Assembly: GCF_020829645.1 (NCBI RefSeq)
Contig: NZ_JAIVFS010000025.1
Span: forward strand, 1-64,000
Reading direction: 5' to 3'
DNA: 64,000 nucleotides
From: Nostoc mirabile CHAB5784
Lineage (GTDB): Bacteria > Cyanobacteriota > Cyanobacteriia > Cyanobacteriales > Nostocaceae
Made by a program: the position numbers and the translations under genes
Notes under the pieces: model-generated
What the model was told of the DNA's origin: nothing
The model's database searches: none
What the model saw: the letters and a program-made list of their open reading frames with translations, nothing else
Shown here: positions 46,019 through 55,096 of the stretch, piece by piece
Numbering within the stretch: the first letter of the stretch is position 1
How the letters are laid out: the number at the start of each line of letters is the position of its first letter

Positions 46019-46744
46019 ATGCTAATAACTGATTTGCGAACCATTTTTGAGCGTGACCCAGCAGCCCGTAACTGGCTAGAAGTATTGTTCTGTTACCCTG
46101 GACTCCAAGCTCTAGTGTTTCATCGATTGGCACACTGGCTGTATAAAATTGGAATTCCCTTTATACCAAGGCTTATCTCTCATATTAGTAGGTTTTTAAC
46201 CGGAATTGAAATTCATCCTGGGGCATTAATTGGCCAGGGAGTGTTTATAGATCATGGGATGGGAGTTGTGATTGGCGAGACAGCGATCGTGGGTGATTAC
46301 GCCCTGATTTATCAAGGTGTCACCCTTGGCGGGACTGGGAAAGAAAGCGGCAAACGCCATCCAACTTTAGGCTCTCATGTAGTTGTGGGAGCGGGTGCAA
46401 AGGTATTGGGAAATATTCAAATTGGCGATCGCGTCCGTATTGGAGCTGGTTCTGTGGTGCTGCGAGATGTTCCCAGTAACACTACTGTAGTTGGGATTCC
46501 AGGGCGCGTGACTCGTCAGAACAACTCGTCTACCAATGTTCTGGATCATGATAAAGTACGGGACGTAGAAGCTGAAGTCATCCGCGCTTTATTTGAACGC
46601 GTCAAGGCTCTAGAGAAACAGTTCGAGGAGTTGCAACAATCAAGTTTGTCCCCAACTGAGCTTGACGACGAACTAACCGACAACCCTAAGAGCAATAATT
46701 CTGATGGGATAATTGAAGATTTTCTCGATGGTGCAGGAATTTAA
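46019..46744 (+). CDS. cysE: Serine O-acetyltransferase
   Basis: Protein of 241 residues that acetylates serine from acetyl-CoA, the first step to cysteine. The N-terminal helix region (DPAARNWLEVLFCYPGLQAL) is short as in many cyanobacterial and plant forms. The left-handed beta-helix of hexapeptide repeats follows (GQGVFIDHGMGVVIGETAIV, GVTLGGTGK, RIGAGSVVLRDVP). A hydrophilic C-terminal tail of about 50 residues, not part of the core, may join the interaction with cysteine synthase. It is divergent from the rrf2-cysK operon. Confidence 0.95.
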   Translation: MLITDLRTIFERDPAARNWLEVLFCYPGLQALVFHRLAHWLYKIGIPFIPRLISHISRFLTGIEIHPGALIGQGVFIDHGMGVVIGETAIVGDYALIYQGVTLGGTGKESGKRHPTLGSHVVVGAGAKVLGNIQIGDRVRIGAGSVVLRDVPSNTTVVGIPGRVTRQNNSSTNVLDHDKVRDVEAEVIRALFERVKALEKQFEELQQSSLSPTELDDELTDNPKSNNSDGIIEDFLDGAGI

Positions 46745-46938
46745 GTCTTATATAAGAAAGTAGGGACACAGCATGGTTTAAACTAACTGATGAATTGAAC
46801 ATTCTTCCGTCCCGCATTCCTGGTCCATGTAATCATGGGCTATCTTTAGGGATGGGCAGGTTCTATGCTACCAAATTACTCAGTAACCTGATATATATAT
46901 AATACGATTAGTTGATCGATAAGCAGTATTTAAATAAT

Positions 46939-47526
46939 ATGGTGTCTTTATACACAGTTATTCCTAACCCATCCAGTAGTACCAAAGAAGTTTTTGCACG
47001 TCGGTCATTTTTGCCAGAACATCAAAACAATCTTTGGAAAATTGAAACGGGTTTTGTTCGGACTTTTACCTATCTGGAAGATGGTACAACCGTCGCTCTG
47101 GGATTGTGGGGCCCTGGAGATGTCGTTGGTAAGGCTTTGTCAAAATTAGATCCTTACCAAATGGAATGCCTAACTAAAGTAGAGGCGACGGTCTTACCTT
47201 TAGAGGAATGGAGTAAACTAACAGAAACTCTACTTACCCATATCCAACAGGCTCAAGAATTGATGGTTATTCGTAGCCATAAAAAAGTTGAAACTATGCT
47301 GCTCAAGCTGTTGGCATGGTTATCCAAAAAGTTTGGTTCGGAAGTTGAAAAAGGACGTTTAATAGATATGCGTCTGACTCACGAAGACCTGGCGGAAATG
47401 CTCGGTTCAACTCGTGTGACTATCACTCGTATTCTTGGACAGTTTGAGCAAGAGGGACTGATTGCTCGTCTTTCCTTGCATCGAATTGTGCTGCGAGAAG
47501 AAGAAATTTGGTACTACGAAATTTAA
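46939..47526 (+). CDS. Crp/Fnr-family regulator, CysR-like by context
   Basis: Protein of 195 residues with an N-terminal cyclic-nucleotide-type beta-roll (IETGFVRTFTYLEDGTTVALG, LWGPGDVVG) and a C-terminal winged helix (THEDLAEMLGSTRVTITRIL). It starts at the ATG reading MVSLYTV. In Synechococcus elongatus PCC 7942 a Crp-type protein, CysR, lies in the sulfate-permease gene cluster and controls sulfur-limitation genes; position here next to cysE and near sbpA suggests the same. A ligand is not evident from sequence. Confidence 0.88.
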   Translation: MVSLYTVIPNPSSSTKEVFARRSFLPEHQNNLWKIETGFVRTFTYLEDGTTVALGLWGPGDVVGKALSKLDPYQMECLTKVEATVLPLEEWSKLTETLLTHIQQAQELMVIRSHKKVETMLLKLLAWLSKKFGSEVEKGRLIDMRLTHEDLAEMLGSTRVTITRILGQFEQEGLIARLSLHRIVLREEEIWYYEI

Positions 47527-47532
47527 ATTATT

Positions 47533-47871
47533 TCAGCAAAACCAGCTATCGCCGTCAGCATTCGGTTTGCCCACAATTCTCAGATTCAGGGATTCCAGGT
47601 AAGCCAGACCGCTAGAGATTTGTGGCACTGTTCCCCGCAATTCAATGTCAAAGTATCCTTCTTGATCTGTATTTGGTTGTAGCATAGCTTTAGTAATATT
47701 AACTACCAAGCCGTAACTAGAAATTAACTGCGAAATCACAGGCGCTTGCAGATAGCATTTAGGAATATATATCCGCAGACGAATTTGGGTGACTTGGCTT
47801 TTTGTGTCAACTGAAGAAACCAGTGATAATCTGGTTTGGGAATTGGTTTGACGGTTATTTAATGCTGCCAT
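47533..47871 (-). CDS. NIL-domain protein (single domain)
   Basis: Protein of about 112 residues with one NIL domain: IRLRIYIPKCYLQAPVISQLIS, YGLVVNITKAMLQPNTDQEG and YFDIELRGTVPQISSGLAYL. NIL domains are ligand-binding modules known from methionine-import ATPases. Here the domain stands alone with no ATPase. The start is taken at MAALNN because codons upstream lie in an inserted short repeat; an ATG 17 codons earlier inside the repeat is possible. It lies downstream of a two-NIL gene. Confidence 0.75.
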   Translation of the reverse strand: MAALNNRQTNSQTRLSLVSSVDTKSQVTQIRLRIYIPKCYLQAPVISQLISSYGLVVNITKAMLQPNTDQEGYFDIELRGTVPQISSGLAYLESLNLRIVGKPNADGDSWFC

Positions 47872-47893
47872 TGGGTAGTGACTATTTTGGGAA

Positions 47894-48559
47894 TTAGCGT
47901 AGGCGTAGCCCGTCGTAGACATCGCTATAAACGCTAGACAAATCCAGCCAAATTGGTAGCCCCAGTTTTTCTAAATAACTCAGGCTAGAGTAGAGTTGCT
48001 TTGTTCTCCCCCACAAATCCAAATCAAACCAGCCGTCATCTTCGGTATCGGGTTGGAGTCTAGCACTGGTGATATTGACTGTTAGTCCATAACGAGAAAC
48101 TAATTCGGAAATCACTGGTTCTTCGTAATAAGATTTTAAGACGCACAGTTGCAAGCGCAATCGACTGGTTTGACCGAGAGAAATCCATTGCTGGAATTGT
48201 TCTTGCCATTGATTTTTTAGCCATCTAGAGTCTTTGGGACTCCGTTTGCTAGCTGGATGTGGGAAAGTTAAAGAGTGTTGGTTGGGTTGAATCTGGGTAG
48301 CGATCGCTAATTCCAGCAAATTAACTCCCAATCCTTGCAAGTAAGATAGGCTATTTGTCAGTTTTTGGGGATTTCCCGAAAGTTCCAAATCAAACCAGCC
48401 ATCGCTGTCACTGTCAGATGTTAAGGATGCAGCTTTGATATTGACGGTTAAACCATAACGAGACACCAACCGAGAAATTACAGGTTGCCTGTGATACCTC
48501 TGAGGCACGAGAATTCGACTGTGGACTGAAGCGGGTTCTACGGATTTATTCTGAGACAT
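47894..48559 (-). CDS. Two-NIL-domain protein
   Basis: Protein of 221 residues with two NIL domains. The first reads RILVPQRYHRQPVISRLVSR and GWFDLELSGNPQKLTNSLSY, and the second RLQLCVLKSYYEEPVISELVS and GWFDLDLWGRTKQLYSSLSY. A basic linker joins them. The last nine codons, giving DVYDGLRLR, are contributed by a short repeat that overlaps the next gene. The function is unknown; a role in sensing a sulfur compound, as in MetN, is inference from domain and location. Confidence 0.8.
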   Translation of the reverse strand: MSQNKSVEPASVHSRILVPQRYHRQPVISRLVSRYGLTVNIKAASLTSDSDSDGWFDLELSGNPQKLTNSLSYLQGLGVNLLELAIATQIQPNQHSLTFPHPASKRSPKDSRWLKNQWQEQFQQWISLGQTSRLRLQLCVLKSYYEEPVISELVSRYGLTVNITSARLQPDTEDDGWFDLDLWGRTKQLYSSLSYLEKLGLPIWLDLSSVYSDVYDGLRLR

Positions 48560-48956
48560 CAGATTAATTCCCAATAGCAATGCCTATGACGGGCTGCGCC
48601 TACGCAATTTTTAGGTTTGGCAGAGAATTTTGCTGATGCCGTACCCCTACAACTCAACTGCGCTTGCTTGAATGTCAGCCTTATAGAGATTTTCATATTT
48701 CTGGCTTCTATTAAACTACGGTAACACTATCGATTTAATGCATTAATTGTTATGTAAAGGAGATTCTCACAAACATCGCAAAAAAGCAATGAGTAAATAC
48801 ACGTAACTATGCTCAATTGATCTGGAGTATTTTAGTACTATAACTGTTGACAAATTACTATATCTGTAGTAGAGATGTATGACATAATAATATTTAAGTG
48901 TTTCCACAGCTTGAAACGCAATTTAAAGTTTTTAATCGAAATTAATTGACTGGCTA

Positions 48957-49172
48957 GTAGTCTGTCCCATTAGTTACGAGGGGTGAACAAGTTCGTAGTA
49001 AGGACTTTAGTCCTAGATAGGACTTACGCAAGAGTTACGGAATAACGAACCTTATTAGGCGCAGAGTACACGGAGAAATCAGAGTTTGAGAGATATTTTG
49101 CGTAAGTCCTACTAGATTTTTAAGCACTTCAGTGCCTACTACGAACCCCTCAAAATTAATGGGACAGACCAC
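48957..49172. mobile_element. MITE, 216 bp, derived from the adjacent IS630-type element
   Basis: Its ends, GTAGTCTGTCCCATTAGTTA and CAAAATTAATGGGACAGACC (plus AC), match the terminal repeats of the IS that follows. It is flanked by TA (48955-48956 and 49173-49174), and the second TA is also the left target of the IS, so the two are in direct tandem. A TAGGACTTACGCA-family element (49018-49111) is nested inside. Confidence 0.9.
49018..49111. mobile_element. MITE nested inside a MITE, TAGGACTTACGCA family
   Basis: Ends TAGGACTTACGCAA and TTGCGTAAGTCCTA, 94 bp. The interior is the reverse complement of the element at 14915-15007 with scattered differences. It must have inserted after the outer MITE existed. 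Confidence 0.85.
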
Positions 49173-49174
49173 TA

Positions 49175-50428
49175 GTAGTCTGTCCCATTAATTTTGAGGG
49201 GTAATGTTGTATCCTGATTACAGAGCAATGTGGACTCAACAAAGCCACAAGCCCAGGTGCGATCGCTAGCAAAAAAAAGTGTATGAGTAAGAAGTATAAA
49301 ATTGAACTCAGCGCCGAGGATAAACAGAAACTACTAGATATAGTAAAAAAGGGAAAAGCGAGTGCCAGAGAAATTCGTCGCGCACATACATTGCTTATGT
49401 CCAGTGGTGGCAAGAGTGATGAGGTAATAGCAAAAACATTACACATATCAGTAGCAACAGTGGAGCGAACTCGCAAACAGTTTTGTACAGAAAATTTAGA
49501 AGCGACATTAAAAGAGCGAAAGCGTAGTGGGAAACCACAAAAATTAACTGCTTTTGCAGAAGCATATTTAATTGCGACAACTTGTAGTGATGCACCTTGT
49601 GGGAGCGCACGCTGGACTTTAAGAATGTTAGCAGACAAACTTGTGAGTCTTGAAATAGTTGATAGCTTGAGCAAAAGTACAGTTGGTCGGATATTAAAAA
49701 AAACGAGCTAAAACCTTGGTTAAAAGAGCAATGGTGTATCCCACAAGTAAATTCAGAATTTGTATGTCGAATAGAAGATGTGCTTGATTTGTATTCAAGA
49801 CCACTTGACCCAAAACGCCCACTAGTATGCTTTGATGAAAGGTTATGCCTGATGATTAAAGATGTTCATCAACCTATACCACCAACAGCCAAAACAGAAG
49901 AGAAACCCGGAATTATTGAAAAATTTGATTACGAATATGAACGCAATGGTAGTTGTAATTTGTTCACCTTTTTTGCCCCATATTTAGGATGGAGACACAT
50001 GAAAGTAACCTCACGTCGTACCAAAGTAGATTTTGCAATTTGTATGAAAGAATTGGTCGATATCCACTTTGCGGACGCTCTTGTAATTCGATTGGTAATG
50101 GATAACTTAAATACTCATACAATCGGTGCATTGTATGAAGTGTTTCAACCTGCCGAGGCCAGACGAATTGCCAAAAAATTAGAGATTCACCATACACCAA
50201 AACATGCTTCTTGGTTAAATATGGTTGAATCTGAATTGTCTGTACTCGTCCGTCAATGTCTTCAAAGAAGAATTCCGGATCTTGAAACTTTAGAAACAGA
50301 GGTATCGATTTGGGAACGCGATCGCAATCAAAATAAAGTTTGTGTAGATTGGTGTTTTCGTACAGAAGACGCAAGAGTTAAGCTTTCAAAGATTTATCCA
50401 ACCCCTCAAAATTAATGGGACAGACCAC
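49175..50428 (+). mobile_element. IS630-type insertion sequence
   Basis: A 1254-bp element with terminal inverted repeats GTAGTCTGTCCCATTAATTT (left) and the matching right end GTGGTCTGTCCCATTAATTT (read inward). It is flanked by TA on both sides, the usual target of this family. One transposase gene is carried with a frameshift. Both ends and all catalytic residues are intact, so it may still be mobile. Confidence 0.93.
49283..50415 (+). CDS. IS630-family transposase, translated with a -1 frameshift
   Basis: Two frames overlap near 49700. The first (142 codons) is a helix-turn-helix domain (IKLTAF-type linker, GKPQKLTAFAEAYLIA, TVGRILKK). The second carries the DDE domain, with Asp in VCFDERLCLMI, Asp in LVMDNLNTHTIG and Glu in SWLNMVESELS. 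A run of eight A residues at the junction allows a -1 shift that joins ILKK to NELKPWLKEQ and continues into the second frame. This arrangement is common in IS630 elements. The C-terminus lies inside the right terminal repeat. Confidence 0.9.
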
Positions 50429-50735
50429 TAGCGGGCGATCGCATTAATTCTGATGGGTAATCAAATTGCCGAATTGGCAATCCATCAAGATCAATGATGA
50501 CTAAAAAAACTAGGGACACTCAAGTAAAAACCTAGTGGCGAAATTTGTATGTTTAATTTTCATTGGTTTAAATATCTGACCAATCATCGTCACCCTAAAG
50601 TGTGCAGAATTTACGCGCACACAAAGCAAGTCTGCTTGGTTTTGAAATCCTTGTCTTGCATGTAACCGAGACTCAGAGTTGCCTGATAGCAGATATGAGC
50701 TACTCCCTGAATAACAAAAAACATAGGAGAAAATC

Positions 50736-53708
50736 ATGGCTAATTCATCATTTAATCTCGCTGACCTCAATGGCAGTAACGGCTTCATCATTAATGGTAT
50801 TGCTGCTGATGACGGATCGGGCTTTTCAGTCAGCAATGCAGGGGACATCAACAACGATGGCATTGACGATGTGATTATTGGGGCAGATTTAGCCTCCAAC
50901 GGCAACTCTCGTACTGGCCAAAGCTATGTGGTATTTGGGGGAACGAATGTGGGCAGTGGCGGCATCTTTAACCTCTCTGATCTAAATGGCACTAATGGCT
51001 TTGCTATTAATGGCATTGCTGAAAGTGACGTATTAGGCTGGTCGGTCAGCAATGGGGGGGACATCAATAACGATGGCATTGACGACCTGATTATTGGGGC
51101 ACCCTCCTTTGCCGACCCCAACAACAACAAAGCTGCTGGGCAAAGCTATGTAGTATTTGGAGCGACAAATGTAACTAGTAGTGGCAGCCTCAGCCTCTCT
51201 GACCTAAATGGCACTAATGGCTTTGCTATTAATGGCATTGCTGAAAATGACGATTTAGGTATCTCAATCAGTAGTGCGGGGGACGTCAATAACGATGGCA
51301 TTGACGACCTGATTATTGGGGACAATTTAGCCTCCCCTAACAGCAACATTGGTTCGGGACAAAGCTATGTGGTGTTTGGGGGGATAAATGTCGGCAGTAG
51401 TGGCAGCCTCAGCCTCTCTGACCTGAATGGCACTAATGGCTTTGTCATTAACGGCATTGCTTTTGGTAACCAATTAGGTTGGTCGGTCAGCAAAGCGGGG
51501 GACGTTAACAACGATGGCATTGACGACCTGATTATTGGAGCAGTTGGTTCCGACCCCAGCAATAATTATGCTGGACAAAGCTATGTGGTGTTTGGGGGGA
51601 TGAATGTGGGTAGTAGTGGCAGCCTCAACCTTTCCTCCCTGGATGGCACTAATGGCTTTTTAATTAACGGTATTGCTAGATTTGACGACTCAGGCTGGTC
51701 AGTCAGCAATGCAGGAGACGTCAACAACGATGGTATTGATGACCTGATTATTGGGGCAAGAGGTGCCGACCCCAACGACAAAGATTTGGCCGGGCAAAGT
51801 TATGTGGTATTTGGAAGAACGAATGTGGGGAATGGCGGCATCCTCAACCTATCTGACCTGGATGGTACTAATGGCTTTTTAATTAACGGTATTGCTGCTG
51901 AAGACCAATCAGGCTGGTCGGTCAGCCATGCAGGGGACATTAACGGTGATAGCATTGATGACCTAATTGTTGGGGCAGTTACTGCCGACCCCAACGGCAA
52001 CTCTAATGCAGGAGAAAGCTATGTAGTTTTTGGGGGGACGAATGTGGGGAGTAACGGCATCTTAAACCTATCTGACCTCAATGGCACTAACGGCTTCGCC
52101 ATCAACGGCATTGCTGTTGGTGACTTCTCTGGCCGCTCAGTCAGCAAAGCGGGAGATATCAACGGTGATGATATTGACGACTTGATTATTGGGGCAAGTG
52201 GTGCCGACCCCAACGGCAATGACGATGCTGGGCAAAGCTATGTCCTCTACGGCAACGCCGCCCCAAAAGTTGACCTCAACGGTGCTGGTGCAGGCATTAA
52301 TTATGCTGCCACCTTTAGCGCCACCCCTGTAGCAGTTGTGGATAGTGCCAAGCTCACCGTTGCCGACATCAACACTTCGACTCTCAAACAAGCGACCATT
52401 ACCATTACTAATCTCTTGAATGGTACAAATGAAAGCCTCAATGCTAACACAACTGGCACCAGCATCAGCGCTAGTTACAACGCTGCCATTGGCATCCTTA
52501 CCCTCAGTGGTACAGATACACTAGCGAATTACCAGAAAGTTTTGCGGACGGTAACTTACCATAATACAGCTGCTACTCCCAACACTACTACCCGTACAAT
52601 TCAGTTTGTTGTCGATGATGGCGAAGCCCACAGCAATACCAGTAACGTTGCTACTACCACCCTGAAGGTGATAGCTCCGATCGCGGGAACTGCTGGTGCA
52701 GATACTCTCTTCGGCACACCTGCCAACAACATCATCGACGGCAAAGCTGGTAACGATACCCTGACAGGTAATGGTGGTCAAGATAAGTTTGTGATTCGCC
52801 GAGGCGATGGCAATGACACCATTACCGATTTTGGTGGTGTTACTAAAGGTACAAACCCATCAGCAGCAGTAATTGCCAATGTTGACACACTGCAATTTAT
52901 CGGGACTGACTTAACTGCCCGAAATCTGCTATTGACTCAAAATGCCAACAATTTGGAAGTTACCTTTGAAAATGTGCCTAATACCAAAGTCACTCTGCAA
53001 AACTTTCAATTAGAAAACCTGGATAACTTACCAGCTTCTGGAGCAAGGTCTGCCATTGGTAATATCCTATTTGATGACCAAACCAGCCTTTTCGACAGTT
53101 TTGATGTTTTGGATGCTAACTCAACTCAAACTAGCCTGTTCAACAAGAACACAGTGACATTCCTCAATGACCTCTCCAACAACATCAGGGGTTTTGACAA
53201 CTCTGCTGATGTGGTTAATGGTCAGGGAGGTAATGACAAAATCGACGCCTTGAGTGGCAACGACCTGCTGCGGGGTAGTGCTGGTAATGACACTCTCGTT
53301 GGTGGTGCAGGTAATGATACTCTAGTCGGTGGTGCGGGTGCTGACAGATTCCTTTACAATACCAATACTGCTTTTGCTAGTTCTGCTGTTGGTCAAGATC
53401 CGATCGCGGACTTCAAACACTCCCAAGGTGACAAGATTATCCTAGATAAGACTACCTTTAATGCGTTCCCGCTTCGGGTTGCCGTAGGCATCGCTTCTAC
53501 CCCAGGAACAGGTTTTAGTAATGCCAGTGATTTTAAAGTGACTACTTTAAGCAAAGCCAGCACAGCGAAAATTGTCTACAACGCTGTAAGTGGGCAGTTG
53601 TTCTACAACCAAAATGGTAGTGCGGCTGGTTTTGGTAGCGGTGGTCTATTTGCCACCCTTAGCGGTGCGCCCACTCTCACAGCTACAGACTTCATCATTC
53701 AAGCGTAG
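50736..53708 (+). CDS. FG-GAP repeat and hemolysin-type calcium-binding protein
   Basis: Large protein of 990 residues. Residues 1-515 hold seven FG-GAP/integrin-alpha-like repeats of about 70 residues, each with GTNGFAINGIA, a loop, then GDINNDGIDDLIIGA, where the Asp-rich loop binds calcium. A cadherin-like beta domain follows (about 515-640). The C-terminus has RTX-type calcium-binding repeats (GNDTLVGGAGNDTLVGGAGA) typical of type I secretion substrates. No signal peptide is present, consistent with that route. The strong GGAGA before ATG fixes the start. It is probably an adhesin or surface-layer protein. Confidence 0.9.
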   Translation: MANSSFNLADLNGSNGFIINGIAADDGSGFSVSNAGDINNDGIDDVIIGADLASNGNSRTGQSYVVFGGTNVGSGGIFNLSDLNGTNGFAINGIAESDVLGWSVSNGGDINNDGIDDLIIGAPSFADPNNNKAAGQSYVVFGATNVTSSGSLSLSDLNGTNGFAINGIAENDDLGISISSAGDVNNDGIDDLIIGDNLASPNSNIGSGQSYVVFGGINVGSSGSLSLSDLNGTNGFVINGIAFGNQLGWSVSKAGDVNNDGIDDLIIGAVGSDPSNNYAGQSYVVFGGMNVGSSGSLNLSSLDGTNGFLINGIARFDDSGWSVSNAGDVNNDGIDDLIIGARGADPNDKDLAGQSYVVFGRTNVGNGGILNLSDLDGTNGFLINGIAAEDQSGWSVSHAGDINGDSIDDLIVGAVTADPNGNSNAGESYVVFGGTNVGSNGILNLSDLNGTNGFAINGIAVGDFSGRSVSKAGDINGDDIDDLIIGASGADPNGNDDAGQSYVLYGNAAPKVDLNGAGAGINYAATFSATPVAVVDSAKLTVADINTSTLKQATITITNLLNGTNESLNANTTGTSISASYNAAIGILTLSGTDTLANYQKVLRTVTYHNTAATPNTTTRTIQFVVDDGEAHSNTSNVATTTLKVIAPIAGTAGADTLFGTPANNIIDGKAGNDTLTGNGGQDKFVIRRGDGNDTITDFGGVTKGTNPSAAVIANVDTLQFIGTDLTARNLLLTQNANNLEVTFENVPNTKVTLQNFQLENLDNLPASGARSAIGNILFDDQTSLFDSFDVLDANSTQTSLFNKNTVTFLNDLSNNIRGFDNSADVVNGQGGNDKIDALSGNDLLRGSAGNDTLVGGAGNDTLVGGAGADRFLYNTNTAFASSAVGQDPIADFKHSQGDKIILDKTTFNAFPLRVAVGIASTPGTGFSNASDFKVTTLSKASTAKIVYNAVSGQLFYNQNGSAAGFGSGGLFATLSGAPTLTATDFIIQA
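53463..53494 (+). repeat. Short repeat inserted in frame in the FG-GAP gene
   Basis: GCGTTCCCGCTTCGGGTTGC continues into CGTAGGCATCGC, giving an extra FPLRVAVGIA in the otherwise conserved LDKTTFNA-STPGTGFS region. The ending resembles that of the repeat inserted in the J-domain remnant and between the NIL genes. The frame is preserved. Confidence 0.65.
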
Positions 53709-53804
53709 TTGGTTAATATAGCAGTTCTCAACTGGGTATAAGGAAAAGGATTCGTGAGGGCGTGCAGCTAGCCCTACGCCCTCACTGTATATTTGCTATA
53801 ACCC

Positions 53805-54071
53805 TTACCAATCAGTTTCTTTAGTGTCATCCCAGACTTCCAATTCCAAGTCGCGGAGATAGGTTAACCCGCTCTGAATTTGTGCATCTGTTCCTTGTAG
53901 TTCAAGGTCAAACCAACCATCACCGACAGCATTCGCTCCCAAAATCGCTGCCGTGATATTCACAGTCAGTCCATAGTTAGACACCAAGCGAGAAATTACA
54001 GGTTCCTGGTGATAATCTTTGGGAATTCTTAGTCGAATCCGTTTGTTGGTAAGTGTATTGTCAGTAGCCAT
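53805..54071 (-). CDS. NIL-domain protein (single domain, 88 aa)
   Basis: Almost the whole protein is one NIL domain: KRIRLRIPKDYHQEPVISRL, YGLTVNITAAILGANAVGDG and WFDLELQGTDAQIQSGLTYL. It follows cysW on the same strand after 149 bp and may be co-transcribed with the permease. With the two NIL genes at 47.5-48.6 kb it forms a set of three, and its sequence is close to the first domain of the two-domain protein. Confidence 0.85.
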   Translation of the reverse strand: MATDNTLTNKRIRLRIPKDYHQEPVISRLVSNYGLTVNITAAILGANAVGDGWFDLELQGTDAQIQSGLTYLRDLELEVWDDTKETDW

Positions 54072-54220
54072 ATCTGAATTATTTCAATCCCTGATCGGGA
54101 TTGGTACAGAACTACTCTTAACCCTAACGGTATTTTCCTGATAGGTACTAAGTAGATCGTACCATGTCCCATGATTTGCTTGTATCCTATTCAAAGGATA
54201 ACTATAATCTCTTGATTTTT

Positions 54221-55096
54221 CTATTCAACATCTTTAATGCGGGTTTTCCGTTCCAGAATCTCCTTCAGCACTAAGGTTACTACTGCTAGCAACGCTAACA
54301 GTACAGCCGCAGAGAAGGCAGCTTCGGTTTCATATTGTTTGTAAGCGTCTTCTACAAACAGTGGTAGGCTCTGGGTTTGGTCAGCAATGTTGCCAGATAC
54401 GACCGAAACCGCGCCGAATTCACCCATTGCTCTGGCGTTGGTCAAAATTAAACCGTAGAGTAAACCCCAACGGATACTAGGCAAGGTGACGCGCCAAAAT
54501 ATTTGCCAATCTTTCGCACCTAGAGTTCTAGCAGCTTCTTCTTGATCCTTACCAAATTCCTCTAAAACAGGAATTACTTCCCGCGCCACAAAGGGCATAC
54601 TCACGAAGGCTGTAGCCAGCACCATACCTGGAAAGGCAAAGATTATCTTGATATCATGAGCCTGGAGCCAAGGGCCAAACCACCCATTGCGTCCGTAAAG
54701 TAGCACAATCATCAATCCTGCGACTACGGGCGAGATGGAAAAGGGCAAGTCAATAATGCTCAAAACTACGGCGCGTCCGGGAAATTTATGACGAGCGATC
54801 GCCCAAGCTGCACATAAACCAAATACCGTATTTAAAGGTAGAGAAATCACAGCCAGCAATAGCGTTAGCCAAGCTGCATGGAGAAAAGCTGGCCGCGTCA
54901 GATTGGACAGAAATGGCCCAACTCCTTTGCTGAAGGCTTGGATAAAAACGTTAATTGCCGGGATGTATTGAACTAGGGCTAAATAGGCGATCGCTATACC
55001 AATTAAAACTATTGGCACCCAACTTTTCTGTTCTTTAGGCTTGGCTATATCTGTATCAGATGCAGATGAGTGAAAACTTGGCTTATCTACTGTCAT
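54221..55096 (-). CDS. cysW: Sulfate ABC transporter permease CysW
   Basis: Membrane permease of 291 residues, with six helices and the cytoplasmic EAA loop (EEAARTLGAKDWQIFWRVTL) that contacts the ATPase. It pairs with CysT to move sulfate or thiosulfate. Its start overlaps the end of cysT by 14 bases, so the two are translationally coupled. The motif ARAMGEFGAVSVVSG near residue 220 is typical of sulfate/molybdate permeases. Confidence 0.95.
   Translation of the reverse strand: MTVDKPSFHSSASDTDIAKPKEQKSWVPIVLIGIAIAYLALVQYIPAINVFIQAFSKGVGPFLSNLTRPAFLHAAWLTLLLAVISLPLNTVFGLCAAWAIARHKFPGRAVVLSIIDLPFSISPVVAGLMIVLLYGRNGWFGPWLQAHDIKIIFAFPGMVLATAFVSMPFVAREVIPVLEEFGKDQEEAARTLGAKDWQIFWRVTLPSIRWGLLYGLILTNARAMGEFGAVSVVSGNIADQTQSLPLFVEDAYKQYETEAAFSAAVLLALLAVVTLVLKEILERKTRIKDVE

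Noticed and set aside
50924..52219. Series of minus-strand genes of about 66 codons
   Set aside because: They are regularly spaced shadows of the FG-GAP repeats on the plus strand.
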